Made by a program: the position numbers and the translations under genes. A stretch of DNA of 64,000 nt from RBG-16-34-14 sp963798865. GTDB taxonomy: Bacteria; Bacteroidota; Ignavibacteria; Ignavibacteriales; Ignavibacteriaceae. The notes under the pieces were generated by a model. That model was not told the origin of the DNA. It searched no databases and was given only the letters and a program-made list of their open reading frames with translations. Positions 19,495 to 28,215 of the stretch are shown piece after piece. The stretch spans positions 620,001 through 684,000 of the forward strand of contig CAWCVZ010000005.1 in NCBI GenBank assembly GCA_963798865.1, given 5' to 3'. Every line of letters starts with the position of its first letter. The stretch's first letter is position 1.

Positions 19495-20316
19495 TTATTT
19501 GAGTATAAGTTTAAGATCATCAAATATTTTATAAACTATTTCTATTCGGGCGTTTGCAAAATATTCATTATTTGAATCGGCAGTTTGAATGCAGTTGGCA
19601 AAATAATAAACATTTTCTTTAGTCTCGAGATATCCGACATACCAGCCGATGTTTTTATTATCCTGTTGACCCCAACCAGTTTTAGCTCTTAAAACATAAC
19701 CAAGAGTATCTTTGGCCATCATTATATTTTTAACAATATCTATTGATCTTTTAGAAAAAGGAAGATTATCATCGTGAAACCTCTTAAGAAAATTAATCTG
19801 CTCCTCGGGTGTAATTTTTAATCCACCGCTTAACCAAAACTGGTCTATTCCTCCCGAAGTATCTTTATTTCCATAGCCTGCTTTATCGAGCCAATACTTC
19901 ATTCTCTCTCCGCCAACGCGTCTTGCAAGCTCCTGGTAATACCAAACCGCTGAATATTTAAAAGCAGATTTTAAATTATGATCCTGGTTCCAGGCAGCAA
20001 CCTGCCGTTTAACACTATCCCAGGGAATAACGAAATTCTCATCTTTAATTACTCCGGTTTCCAAACCAATTAACGAATTACATATTTTAAATGTTGAGGC
20101 AGGTGTAAATTGTTTTTTAAACTGTGATTGATTATAAAAAACATATTTATCATTATTCTGATCGTAAATTACAAATGAGCCTTCAACATTAAACTGATCA
20201 TAAAATTTTTTAAAATCATTTCTTATTTCTGAATTTTGTTTTTGTCCTGATAAAATTCCTGTAAAGGTAATAATTATTAATATAAAGAGTTGTTTTGTGT
20301 TTAGATTAATCATCAT
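19495..20316 (-). CDS. class D (OXA-type) beta-lactamase
   Basis: The 273-residue protein has a signal peptide (residues 8-24) and all class D active-site boxes: Ser74-x-x-Lys77 (STFK), Ser122-Ala-Val124, Tyr148-Gly-Asn150, Trp161 and Lys212-Thr-Gly214. The serine acylates beta-lactams and the carboxylated Lys77 deacylates them in the periplasm. Base composition matches its neighbours and there is no mobile element nearby, so it looks like a native chromosomal gene. It overlaps the upstream DUF1801 gene by 11 bases. Spectrum of activity cannot be read from sequence; a penicillin-sensing BlaR-like role is less likely because no membrane protease domain is attached. Confidence 0.9.
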   Translation of the reverse strand: MMINLNTKQLFILIIITFTGILSGQKQNSEIRNDFKKFYDQFNVEGSFVIYDQNNDKYVFYNQSQFKKQFTPASTFKICNSLIGLETGVIKDENFVIPWDSVKRQVAAWNQDHNLKSAFKYSAVWYYQELARRVGGERMKYWLDKAGYGNKDTSGGIDQFWLSGGLKITPEEQINFLKRFHDDNLPFSKRSIDIVKNIMMAKDTLGYVLRAKTGWGQQDNKNIGWYVGYLETKENVYYFANCIQTADSNNEYFANARIEIVYKIFDDLKLILK

Positions 20317-20815
20317 CCTTTTTCTTCGGCTTTTTTATTTTCGATAGTTTGTTTTTCCTCGCCCGTTTTTTTATTGATACAGATTTTACAATTGTTGCTC
20401 CTTCCATTATTTGTTTCGGGTCTTTTACTTTTAAAAGAGAATTTTTGTAAGCTTCTTTTATAAGTGTTCTTACATATGCTTTGGGAAAATCCTTTTTATT
20501 CTTTACAAGTGTGTACCTGTATTGATTTCCCTGACCGTGCAGAATTTTTTTTGGATCTGATATTTCATTTCCCCAGTAAAATCCAAAGTGAACGTTATAG
20601 CTTGTTCGTCCGACTGCAACAGAACAAAATGTATGTCCCACTCTATCTGTCGGTGACCAGCCAAAAGCAACCGCATTATAATTGTCATAAATTAATTCAT
20701 TCGCATTTGGATATAACTTCCAAACAAATTCTCTTAACCATAAAGCTTTTTCTTTTATTTCGTCAGGGAATGGAGCGAGAAATTTGAGAAGATCTTTTGT
20801 CTGTTCAATACTCAT
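20306..20815 (-). CDS. DUF1801-domain protein
   Basis: The 169-residue protein shows the DUF1801 (YdhG-like) fold pattern: LRELVWKLYPNA-type N-terminal helix, then YNAVAFGWSPTDR and VHFGFYWG. The last 30 residues are a lysine-rich tail (KKRARKNKLSKIKKPKKK), which may bind nucleic acid or be disordered. Function is unknown. It heads the leftward group and overlaps the beta-lactamase gene by 11 bases, so the two are translationally coupled. Confidence 0.75.
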   Translation of the reverse strand: MSIEQTKDLLKFLAPFPDEIKEKALWLREFVWKLYPNANELIYDNYNAVAFGWSPTDRVGHTFCSVAVGRTSYNVHFGFYWGNEISDPKKILHGQGNQYRYTLVKNKKDFPKAYVRTLIKEAYKNSLLKVKDPKQIMEGATIVKSVSIKKRARKNKLSKIKKPKKKDDD

Positions 20816-20906
20816 TAAAGAAGCTTATAATTGAGAAATAATATTGGAATAATCTACGCACAATATTGTTGATAATTTTTTTAGAGGCAAGCTTAGTATA
20901 ACTTTT

Positions 20907-21012
20907 CGTAGTTCAGGACTCCAGTCCTGAATTATCCCATAAAAATGTAATTACAACATTTACTTGCACAATAGTTTTACCTATTTACTCAGATTTAGAA
21001 ATCTGAGCTACG
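20907..21012. repeat. REP/BIME-like element with two internal palindromes
   Basis: The 106-base segment starts CGTAGTTCA and ends TGAGCTACG, which are inverted repeats of each other (8 of 9). Inside are two perfect hairpins: TTCAGGACT/AGTCCTGAA at 20912-20931 and CTCAGATTT/AAATCTGAG at 20988-21007. This resembles the paired REP units mobilised by RAYT-type transposases. It occupies the 345-base gap between the divergent DUF1801 and proS genes; I see no gene in the rest of that gap. Confidence 0.6.
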
Positions 21013-21160
21013 ATTTGTAGATACATAAACTACTTTGATAACCTTCCCCAAATCTTTAAATTAACACTTCAATTTGATTGTATGATTGAATGGTTGAATG
21101 TTTTTAACCTTCTCCATATCATCTAAACTTTTTTACATTTTTAACTTTATTCGGAAAGCT

Positions 21161-22867
21161 ATGCGATTTAGTAAATCTTTTATACCAACTTTAAGAGAAA
21201 CACCAAGTGATGCTGTAGTTACAAGTCACATTCTAATGCTTCGTTCAGGCATGATACGGATGGTATCGGCAGGGATTTATTCTTTTCTTCCAACCGGTTA
21301 CCGTGTGATAAGAAAGATAAGCGAGATAATAAGAGAAGAGATGAATGCAATCGGGGGACAGGAATTTCATCTGCCTGCTCTTAACCCGAAAGAGATATGG
21401 GAGGAAACCGGGCGTGTCGAGGCATTCGGCGACATTCTTTTCCAGGTTAAAAACCGGGAGTATGTGCTTGCACCAACTCACGAAGAGATAATGACTTTCC
21501 ACGCAAGAAATGTTTTAAAATCCTACAAAGACTTTCCGCAGATCTGGTACCAGATTCAAACCAAATTCAGGAATGAACCGAGACCGAGAAGCGGTGTTAT
21601 AAGAGGCAGGCAGTTCCTTATGAAAGATGCCTACTCATTTGATATTTCACCGGAAGGACTTGATAAATCCTACCAGCTTCACGACCAGGCATACCGGAAA
21701 ATTTTTGACAGGTGCGGATTAAAATATTTTGTTGTCGGTGCATCAAGCGGTGCAATGGGTGGAAGCGGCTCAGAGGAGTTTATGGTTCAATCGGATGCAG
21801 GCGAAGATACTGTTGCGCACTGTGATAACTGCGGATATGCTGCAAATGTTGAAATCGCAGTGTCCAAAGTTGAAGCTAGAGGGCGGGAGGAAAGAAACGA
21901 GAAGTTAAAGGAGATTCACACGCCAAAAATCAGGTCGATTGATGAGCTTTGTGAATTTCTGAATATAAAAGAAACACAATGTGCAAAGTCGAGGATTTAT
22001 GTTCACGAAGGAAAGCCTGTTTTAATTTTTATGCTTGGCAATGAGGAAGTAAATGAATCCAAGCTTGAAAAATATCTTGGTGGAGCCGTAAGACCTGCGC
22101 ATCCTGAAGAGCTTATTGCGTTTACAGGTGCTGAAGCGGGCTCAATTGGTCCTGTTGGATTTGAAGGAAGAATTATTTCAGACTTAAGATTAAAAGATGC
22201 AAACAATCTTTATAGCGGTGCCAACAAAACAGATTATCACTACGGTGGTATAGATTTCAAAAGAGATGCAAAAAATATTGAATATGCTGATTTAAGAAGA
22301 GTGCAGTCCGGCGAACCTTGTCCAAGGTGTGATTCTCCTCTCCAGGTTTTTACTGCAATAGAGCTTGGGCATATTTTTAAACTCGGCACAAAATATTCAC
22401 AATCGATGGGTGCAATGTTCCTTGATGAAAAAGGAGAAGAGCATCCGATAATTATGGGAAGCTACGGTATCGGTGCTGAAAGAATTATGGCTTGCTTTAT
22501 AGAACAGCATCACGATGATAAAGGGATTATCTGGGATGCGGCACTTGCACCATTTCATGTTCATCTGTTAGGATTGAATATGAAGAATGAAGGTGTAACC
22601 AAAGCTTGTGAAGAAATTTATAATAATCTTGTTAGTCATGGTTATGAAGTTCTATTCGACGACAGAATTGATGCACAGGCTGGTGTAAAATTTAATGATG
22701 CTGATCTTTTAGGAATGCCGCTGCAAATAATTATTGGTGACAGGAAACTTAAAACGAAACAGGTTGAAGTAAAGATCAGGAAAGCAGGCGAACGTTTTGA
22801 TGTTACGCTTGATAAGCTTATTGAGAAGGTTAAGGAAATCTGGAGTGGTACCGTCGTAGGAACTTGA
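21161..22867 (+). CDS. proS: proline-tRNA ligase
   Basis: The 568-residue class II synthetase charges tRNA-Pro. It is the long bacterial type with the YbaK-like editing insertion between motifs 2 and 3 (about 225-380). Motif 2 is FRNEPRPRSGVIRGRQF; motif 3 is GSYGIGAERIMACFIEQ; the anticodon-binding domain is C-terminal. I chose ATG at 21161, giving the usual MRFSKSFIPTLRE start; an upstream frame extension to 21098 adds an unconserved hydrophobic stretch. It is unbroken. Confidence 0.95.
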   Translation: MRFSKSFIPTLRETPSDAVVTSHILMLRSGMIRMVSAGIYSFLPTGYRVIRKISEIIREEMNAIGGQEFHLPALNPKEIWEETGRVEAFGDILFQVKNREYVLAPTHEEIMTFHARNVLKSYKDFPQIWYQIQTKFRNEPRPRSGVIRGRQFLMKDAYSFDISPEGLDKSYQLHDQAYRKIFDRCGLKYFVVGASSGAMGGSGSEEFMVQSDAGEDTVAHCDNCGYAANVEIAVSKVEARGREERNEKLKEIHTPKIRSIDELCEFLNIKETQCAKSRIYVHEGKPVLIFMLGNEEVNESKLEKYLGGAVRPAHPEELIAFTGAEAGSIGPVGFEGRIISDLRLKDANNLYSGANKTDYHYGGIDFKRDAKNIEYADLRRVQSGEPCPRCDSPLQVFTAIELGHIFKLGTKYSQSMGAMFLDEKGEEHPIIMGSYGIGAERIMACFIEQHHDDKGIIWDAALAPFHVHLLGLNMKNEGVTKACEEIYNNLVSHGYEVLFDDRIDAQAGVKFNDADLLGMPLQIIIGDRKLKTKQVEVKIRKAGERFDVTLDKLIEKVKEIWSGTVVGT

Positions 22868-22930
22868 TTAATCAGGTTCCCACCATCTTTTTACAACTTG
22901 AAATTATCGAAAAGTTAAATTCTTAAGATT

Positions 22931-23935
22931 ATGCCAAAAAAGAAACTAGATGAAATAAAAAAAGGGGAGATTGTCATCTATAAATCCAAAGAGGGACCAA
23001 GGATAGATGTGCATTTAGATGAAGATACTGTTTGGTTAGATGCACATCTTTTAGCCAAACTTTTTGATGTGAACCGTCCTGCAGTAGTTAAGCATATAAA
23101 TAATATTTATAGAGCAAAAGAATTGGAAAGAAAATCAACCTGTTCCGTTTTGGAACAGGTTGCCGCAGATGATAAAATAAGAAAGATGAATTTATATAAC
23201 CTCGACATGATTATATCTGTTGGTTACAGAGTAAATTCCAAGCGTGCCACTCAATTCCGTATTTGGGCAACCAAAACATTAAAAGACCACCTTGTTAAGG
23301 GGTATACAATAAATAAGAAACAGCTTTTCCGGGCACGGGAAAAGTTAAATGAATTAATTGAAGCCATTGAATTACTTAAAGAAAAATCTTCTAACCAGCT
23401 TCTGGCTAACCAGCAGCAAGAATTATTAAGCCTTCTTTCAAATTATTCTAAAACATTATCACTTCTTGTTCAATATGATAAAAACAAATTATCTCTTATT
23501 AAAAAAGCAAAAGAGAAATACAATATAAATTTTGATGATGCTTTTGAAGTCGTTTTGAAATTAAGAGATGAACTGATTTCAAAAAAAGAAGCATCCGGGA
23601 TTTTTGGACAGGAAAGAGAAAATAATTTTAAGGCAATACTGGGAAATATTTATCAGACATTTGGCGGAGTTGATTTATATCCTTCCCTGGAGGAAAAAGC
23701 AGCGCACTTACTTTACTTCATAATTAAAGATCATCCTTTTAATGACGGCAATAAACGGATCGGGGCTTTTCTTTTTATTTATTACTTAGATAAAAATAAT
23801 TTCTTGTATAAAAAATCCGGCGAAAAGAAAATAAATGATAATGCGTTGGCGACGCTTGCTTTGCTAATCGCTATAAGCGATCCCAAAGAAAAAGATAAAA
23901 TGATAAAAATAATTACAAACCTGCTTTCTTCATGA
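22931..23935 (+). CDS. RhuM-type protein fused to a Fic/Doc domain
   Basis: The first 130 of 334 residues match the RhuM/virulence-protein family (TVWLDAHLLAKLFDVNR, MNLYNLDMIISVGYRVNS, FRIWATKTLKDHLVKGY). The C-terminal third carries a Fic/Doc core HPFNDGNKR at 268-276. Fic proteins modify other proteins with AMP or phosphate; Doc types phosphorylate EF-Tu. A coiled-coil-like linker joins the two halves. Its last four bases overlap the start of rsmI. No separate antitoxin is adjacent, so it may be self-limited or a regulator rather than a free toxin. Confidence 0.85.
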   Translation: MPKKKLDEIKKGEIVIYKSKEGPRIDVHLDEDTVWLDAHLLAKLFDVNRPAVVKHINNIYRAKELERKSTCSVLEQVAADDKIRKMNLYNLDMIISVGYRVNSKRATQFRIWATKTLKDHLVKGYTINKKQLFRAREKLNELIEAIELLKEKSSNQLLANQQQELLSLLSNYSKTLSLLVQYDKNKLSLIKKAKEKYNINFDDAFEVVLKLRDELISKKEASGIFGQERENNFKAILGNIYQTFGGVDLYPSLEEKAAHLLYFIIKDHPFNDGNKRIGAFLFIYYLDKNNFLYKKSGEKKINDNALATLALLIAISDPKEKDKMIKIITNLLSS

Positions 23936-24610
23936 AAGGAATCTTATATCTTGTTTCAACCCCCATCGGTAATTACGAAGATATAACTCTCCGTGTGTTG
24001 AGAATTCTTAAAGAAGTGGATTTTATTATCTGCGAAGAATTTAAAAGAAGCACGAAGATTACTCTCCAATTATCAAATTAATAAAGAATTATTTGAACTT
24101 AATGAACACAATGAGAGTGAAGCTGTAAATGATCTTTTGTTAAAAATTTTAGAAGGAAAATCTGCTGCATTAATTTCTGATGCGGGCACACCGCTTTTTT
24201 CTGACCCTGGGCATTTACTTGTTGAACTTTGTATCTCACAAAAAATTGATGTTGTACCAGTTCCCGGTGCTAATTCTTTACTTCCAGCATTAATTGGTTC
24301 CGGTTTGAATTTTGACAAGTTCTACTATTACGGCTGGCTCTCTCCCAAAAAAGATGAGAGAAGAAACGAACTTTCAAGATTAAAAGGAAGGAAAGAAGTC
24401 ATAGTTTTGTTTGATACACCTTACCGGTTAAAAAGTTTATTGGTGGATGTTGTAAAAATTCTGGGAAAGAATGTTAGAACAGTTTTAGCTTTTGATCTAA
24501 CAATGAAATCAGAAAAATTCTACAGAGGAACTTCAGAGCAAATCCTGCAAATTGCAGAACAGAAAAATCTTAAAGGTGAGTTTGTGTTGATTCTGGATAA
24601 TAAGAAATAG
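23932..24610 (+). CDS. rsmI: 16S rRNA 2'-O-ribose C1402 methyltransferase (frame broken once)
   Basis: Residues 1-38 (MKGILYLVSTPIGNYEDITL) are the RsmI N-terminus; the frame then runs to a stop at 24082-24084. Skipping one A at 24046 in TTTAAAAG (24040-24047) continues EEFK as EARRLLSNYQINKEL, then LISDAGTPLFSDPG and VPVPGANSLLPALIGSG, through to 24610. The joined protein is about 225 residues, the normal tetrapyrrole-methylase size. It methylates C1402 in the ribosomal decoding centre. The start ATG overlaps the stop of the RhuM-Fic gene (ATGA). Both halves are well conserved, so the break is unlikely to mean loss of function by decay. Confidence 0.82.
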
Positions 24611-24636
24611 GTTCTCTTTTTCGGACAAGTTAATTT

Positions 24637-24909
24637 TCAATGATATTTAAGAATTTCATCGATTTCTTCTAAAGAAAATTTATTTAACTGAACAATCTTA
24701 GCTTTTGACCGGACATCAGTCGGTATTATCGCCTTTGCCGCTTCCTTATTTTCAGCCTCTATAATAATCCATGCTTTATGCACTCCATCATTGCAGCCGA
24801 AATCTGCATGTGTCAGGAAATGTGAGCCTGTATTAAGCAATATTTTCACAGCACGTGCGCAGGCTATTTCCTCGGCTTCGTGTTCTACTTCAATAAAAAA
24901 TCTGCCCAT
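24637..24909 (-). CDS. small conserved-looking protein of unknown function
   Basis: The 90-residue protein MGRFFIEVEHEAEEIACARA has alternating strands and helices suggesting a ferredoxin-like alpha/beta fold, comparable with small ABM/EthD-type proteins, but I do not recognise a family. Cys and His residues (IACARA, SHFLTHADFGC) could bind metal. It starts at an ATG with GGAG 10 bases upstream and stands alone between rsmI and a two-component operon. It is well composed and unlikely to be a chance reading frame. Confidence 0.6.
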   Translation of the reverse strand: MGRFFIEVEHEAEEIACARAVKILLNTGSHFLTHADFGCNDGVHKAWIIIEAENKEAAKAIIPTDVRSKAKIVQLNKFSLEEIDEILKYH

Positions 24910-25027
24910 TTAAATAAATCTCCTTAATTTTTTTAAAAGTTGTTTTAATAACTAAAAGTTTTAAATAGTGATAGGATATAAAATAACGAATAAAATATTT
25001 TAAAAAAATAATTAGGTTCCGTGTTAA

Positions 25028-26689
25028 TTAAACTTCGGAAAGATATTCATGCACAAGCTTGATTGCCATTGCTCCTTCGCCAACTGCAGAAGCAACCCGG
25101 CTCATAGCGCCTGCCCTTACATCACCGGCAGAAAAAATTCCGGGGATGCAGGTTTCAAGAAGATATGGATCGCGCTGGAGTTTCCATATTTTTTTAAAAT
25201 CCTGAAACTTCAATAAATCTCTACCTGTTTCTATAAAGCCTTTTGAGTCTTTAAAAATATTAAATTTAATCCAATCTGTCATAGGCCTTGCACCTATGAA
25301 AATAAATAACGCTTCCGCCTCGTTAGTTTGCTGTTCGCCGGTATCAAGATTTTGTAAAGTAATACATTCAAGCCTTGTTTTTCCTGTTGCTTCGACAATT
25401 ACAGAATTTGTTATTACAGATATATTATTTGTTTTTTTAATCTGATCAACGAGATACCTTGACATTGTTGAATCAAGAGAGTTTTTCCTGATTACTATAA
25501 ATACATTTTTAGCAAAACCTGAAAGATACATTGCAGCCTGCCCTGCAGAGTTTCCCCCGCCGATAATAAAAACATTTTTATCTTTGCATGAGCGTGCCTC
25601 TGCTGTTGCTGCACCATAATAAACTCCCGCACCTGTTAGTTCGCTTATACCCTTTACATCCAGAGTCTTATAATCAACACCCGTAGATATTATAATTGTA
25701 TGTGTTTTTATTTCCGGTCCGTTTGAAAGAGTTAAAATTTTATAATTGTCTTTCATATTTATATCAACAACCTGGCAGGGCGAAAGAAGCTCAACTCCAA
25801 ATCTTAAAGCCTGAGTTAAAGCTCTCCTGGTAAGATCAGCGCCTGAAAGTCCCGAAGGAAAACCAAGATAATTTTCAATTCTGGAGCTTGTACCAGCCTG
25901 ACCGCCCGGCGCCTTTTTTTCTAACATAAGAGTTTTTAAGCCCTCGGTACCGCCATAAACTGCAGCAGCTAAACCAGCCGGTCCTGCACCAATAATTACT
26001 ACATCATACATTTCTTCCAAAGCAGTTGATTTTAATCCGATTTTCTTGGCGAGTTCTGGTTCTTCGGGAGATTTTAACAAAGATCCATCTTCAAATAAAA
26101 CTGCCGGCAATTCATTTGTTTCGATTTTATGAATATTAATTAATTCTTCAGCTTCTTTATTTAATTCAATATCAAACCATTTATAGGGGATTAAGTTACC
26201 CGTAAAAAAATCTTTTATTCTATGTGATACCGGGGACCATTGGTAACCAATGATTTTTATTCCTTCAAACTCGGGAATAAAGCTATTCTGCCAGTCATCA
26301 AGCAGATCTGTAATTACAGGATAAAGTTTTTCTTCCGGCGGGTTCCAGGGTTTAAGCAGGTAATAATCTAATTTTAAAGTGTTAATCGCTTTTATCGCAG
26401 CTTCAATATCAGAGTAAGCTGTTAATAATACTTTTTTTGCTTCAGGAAAAATTTCCTTTGCCTTTTCCATGAAAACTGTACCTTCCATTTCAGGCATCCG
26501 CTGATCAGAAATAAATAGAGCAACGGTTTCATTCTTTAATTTTAATTCTTTAAGAGATTCGAGAGCTTCTGTTGCGGATTCTGTTGCAAGTACTTTATAC
26601 TCTTCGCGGAATTTGTTACGCACATCCCGCTGAATTGCTCTCAGTACCTGAAGGTCATCATCAATTATCAGGATGAATGGAAGTTTCAT
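25028..26689 (-). CDS. response regulator fused to thioredoxin-reductase-like flavoprotein
   Basis: The 553-residue protein starts with a receiver domain (1-130; phospho-acceptor Asp62 in FISDQRMPEMEG). A short thioredoxin-fold segment follows (about 140-215; ELPAVLFEDGSLLKSPEEP) and then an FAD/NAD(P)H reductase (about 228-550; VVIIGAGPAGLAAAVYGG, VFIIGGGNSAGQAAMYLSG, GIFSAGDVRAGAMSRVASAV). No CxxC pair exists, so it cannot act as a classical thioredoxin reductase; relatives with this GVYYGAAT pattern also lack it. It overlaps the histidine kinase gene by 29 bases. Phosphorylation may gate flavin chemistry instead of transcription. Confidence 0.88.
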   Translation of the reverse strand: MKLPFILIIDDDLQVLRAIQRDVRNKFREEYKVLATESATEALESLKELKLKNETVALFISDQRMPEMEGTVFMEKAKEIFPEAKKVLLTAYSDIEAAIKAINTLKLDYYLLKPWNPPEEKLYPVITDLLDDWQNSFIPEFEGIKIIGYQWSPVSHRIKDFFTGNLIPYKWFDIELNKEAEELINIHKIETNELPAVLFEDGSLLKSPEEPELAKKIGLKSTALEEMYDVVIIGAGPAGLAAAVYGGTEGLKTLMLEKKAPGGQAGTSSRIENYLGFPSGLSGADLTRRALTQALRFGVELLSPCQVVDINMKDNYKILTLSNGPEIKTHTIIISTGVDYKTLDVKGISELTGAGVYYGAATAEARSCKDKNVFIIGGGNSAGQAAMYLSGFAKNVFIVIRKNSLDSTMSRYLVDQIKKTNNISVITNSVIVEATGKTRLECITLQNLDTGEQQTNEAEALFIFIGARPMTDWIKFNIFKDSKGFIETGRDLLKFQDFKKIWKLQRDPYLLETCIPGIFSAGDVRAGAMSRVASAVGEGAMAIKLVHEYLSEV

Positions 26690-28124
26690 CTTTTGTTTCC
26701 ATGTTTAATGAATTCTGGGAAACAGGTAAACTGATAATAAATTCGGTTTTACCCGGTATTGAATTTACTTTAATGTCTCCGTTATGTTTATTGATAACGT
26801 TCTTTACAATGTCGAGCCCTATTCCTGTTCCTTCACCTACCTTTTTTGTGGTAAAAAAAGGATCATATATCCGCGACAGAATTTCTTTAGGAATGCCTGT
26901 ACCATTATCAGTAATTCTCACACTTATATTTTTTTTATCGCAAGTTGTTTCAATAGTTATTTCACCATTTTTGGCTACAGCATATATCGCATTGTCAATA
27001 ATATTAGTCCACACCTGGTTTAATTCCCCGGTATAAACTTCAACTTCCGGCATATCGTCACAGAAAATTTTTTTAACCAGGATATTTTTTTCACGTATTT
27101 TATATCCGAGAAGTATAAGTGTATCTTCTATATCTTTATGAATGTCTGTATAATGAAGGGCGCCTGACCGGTCCATATGAACGTGAGATTTAATTGCGCT
27201 AACTAATGTTGTAATACGGTCGGAAGCATTTTCAAGATCTTTTATAATCAACTCGGAGCTTAATAAATTTTCAAGCCAGATAAGAATATTTTGAAACGCC
27301 TCATTGCCGACATCATTTTTTATTATTTTTAAATCATCAGGTGAAAAATCTGCTTCTGCAAATGTTTCAGCCATTTCATTTCCACCGGAGAACCCATTTT
27401 CATTCAGCCACCCATTCAGATCATCTTCTTTTTGAATGTGCTGAAGCGGAGTGACTTTAGTTTTCCTTAAAAGATTTTTTTCTTTGTTTTTTACCGTTTC
27501 CCTGATGTTATGAATAAGCTCAGGATTAATATTATGTTTCAAAAGTTCTTCGGTTAGTTCAAAATTAATTTTTAATCTTTTATCCAGCTCTTCAGATATT
27601 CTATTAATTGCAGCTGCTGGATTATTCATTTCATGTGCAATGCCTGCAGCAAGCTTCCCAAGTGCGCTTACTTTTTCCTGCTGCATTTGTGTAGTGGCAA
27701 AAACGCGGGCTCTTTCAGTCATATAGCCAATCAGTCGCTGAATAAAATCGGGATTAAGTTGTTCCAGCTCCCGAAAATATTTTTTATGAAGCTTTAATGT
27801 TCGCACTTTTCCAACAGCATAAGAATTGCCGGGAGAAGCTTTCATTCTTGAATATGGCAGCAGCCCGCCTATACCTCCGGTAAGATTACTATTCTCAAAA
27901 CAAAAATAATAAACAAGTCTTCCGTTAACATTCATATAAAAGTAAACCTTTCCTTCAAGCAGTATCCACATTACATCAATAGGATCACCGGTTTTGGAAA
28001 GTAGATCTCCATCCTCATGCTCTTCATATTCTGAATGAGCAATAATCCATTCAAGATGCTCATCAGGAAGGTCCCGAAGGGCAATAATATTTTTTAATTC
28101 TTCAATTGTTATTGATTGGTTCAT
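26661..28124 (-). CDS. sensor histidine kinase with N-terminal cyclic-nucleotide-binding domain
   Basis: The 487-residue protein has a cNMP-binding beta-roll at about 15-125, a dimerisation region with the phospho-acceptor His164 in AAGIAHEMNNPA, a helical insert, and a C-terminal kinase ATPase (N-box IIDNAIYAV, G1 DNGTGIP, G2 GEGTGIGLDIV). There is no membrane segment, so it senses a cytoplasmic ligand such as cAMP, c-di-GMP or a related signal. Its stop overlaps the start of the receiver-flavoprotein gene, making that its obvious phosphotransfer partner. Confidence 0.9.
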   Translation of the reverse strand: MNQSITIEELKNIIALRDLPDEHLEWIIAHSEYEEHEDGDLLSKTGDPIDVMWILLEGKVYFYMNVNGRLVYYFCFENSNLTGGIGGLLPYSRMKASPGNSYAVGKVRTLKLHKKYFRELEQLNPDFIQRLIGYMTERARVFATTQMQQEKVSALGKLAAGIAHEMNNPAAAINRISEELDKRLKINFELTEELLKHNINPELIHNIRETVKNKEKNLLRKTKVTPLQHIQKEDDLNGWLNENGFSGGNEMAETFAEADFSPDDLKIIKNDVGNEAFQNILIWLENLLSSELIIKDLENASDRITTLVSAIKSHVHMDRSGALHYTDIHKDIEDTLILLGYKIREKNILVKKIFCDDMPEVEVYTGELNQVWTNIIDNAIYAVAKNGEITIETTCDKKNISVRITDNGTGIPKEILSRIYDPFFTTKKVGEGTGIGLDIVKNVINKHNGDIKVNSIPGKTEFIISLPVSQNSLNMETKDETSIHPDN

Positions 28125-28215
28125 AAAAATATTGATGATTAGGAAATAAAATAATCTATTTAATAATTAAAAACATTTTGGAATCTCTTTTAAAAATAGT
28201 ATTAAAAAACCCAAA

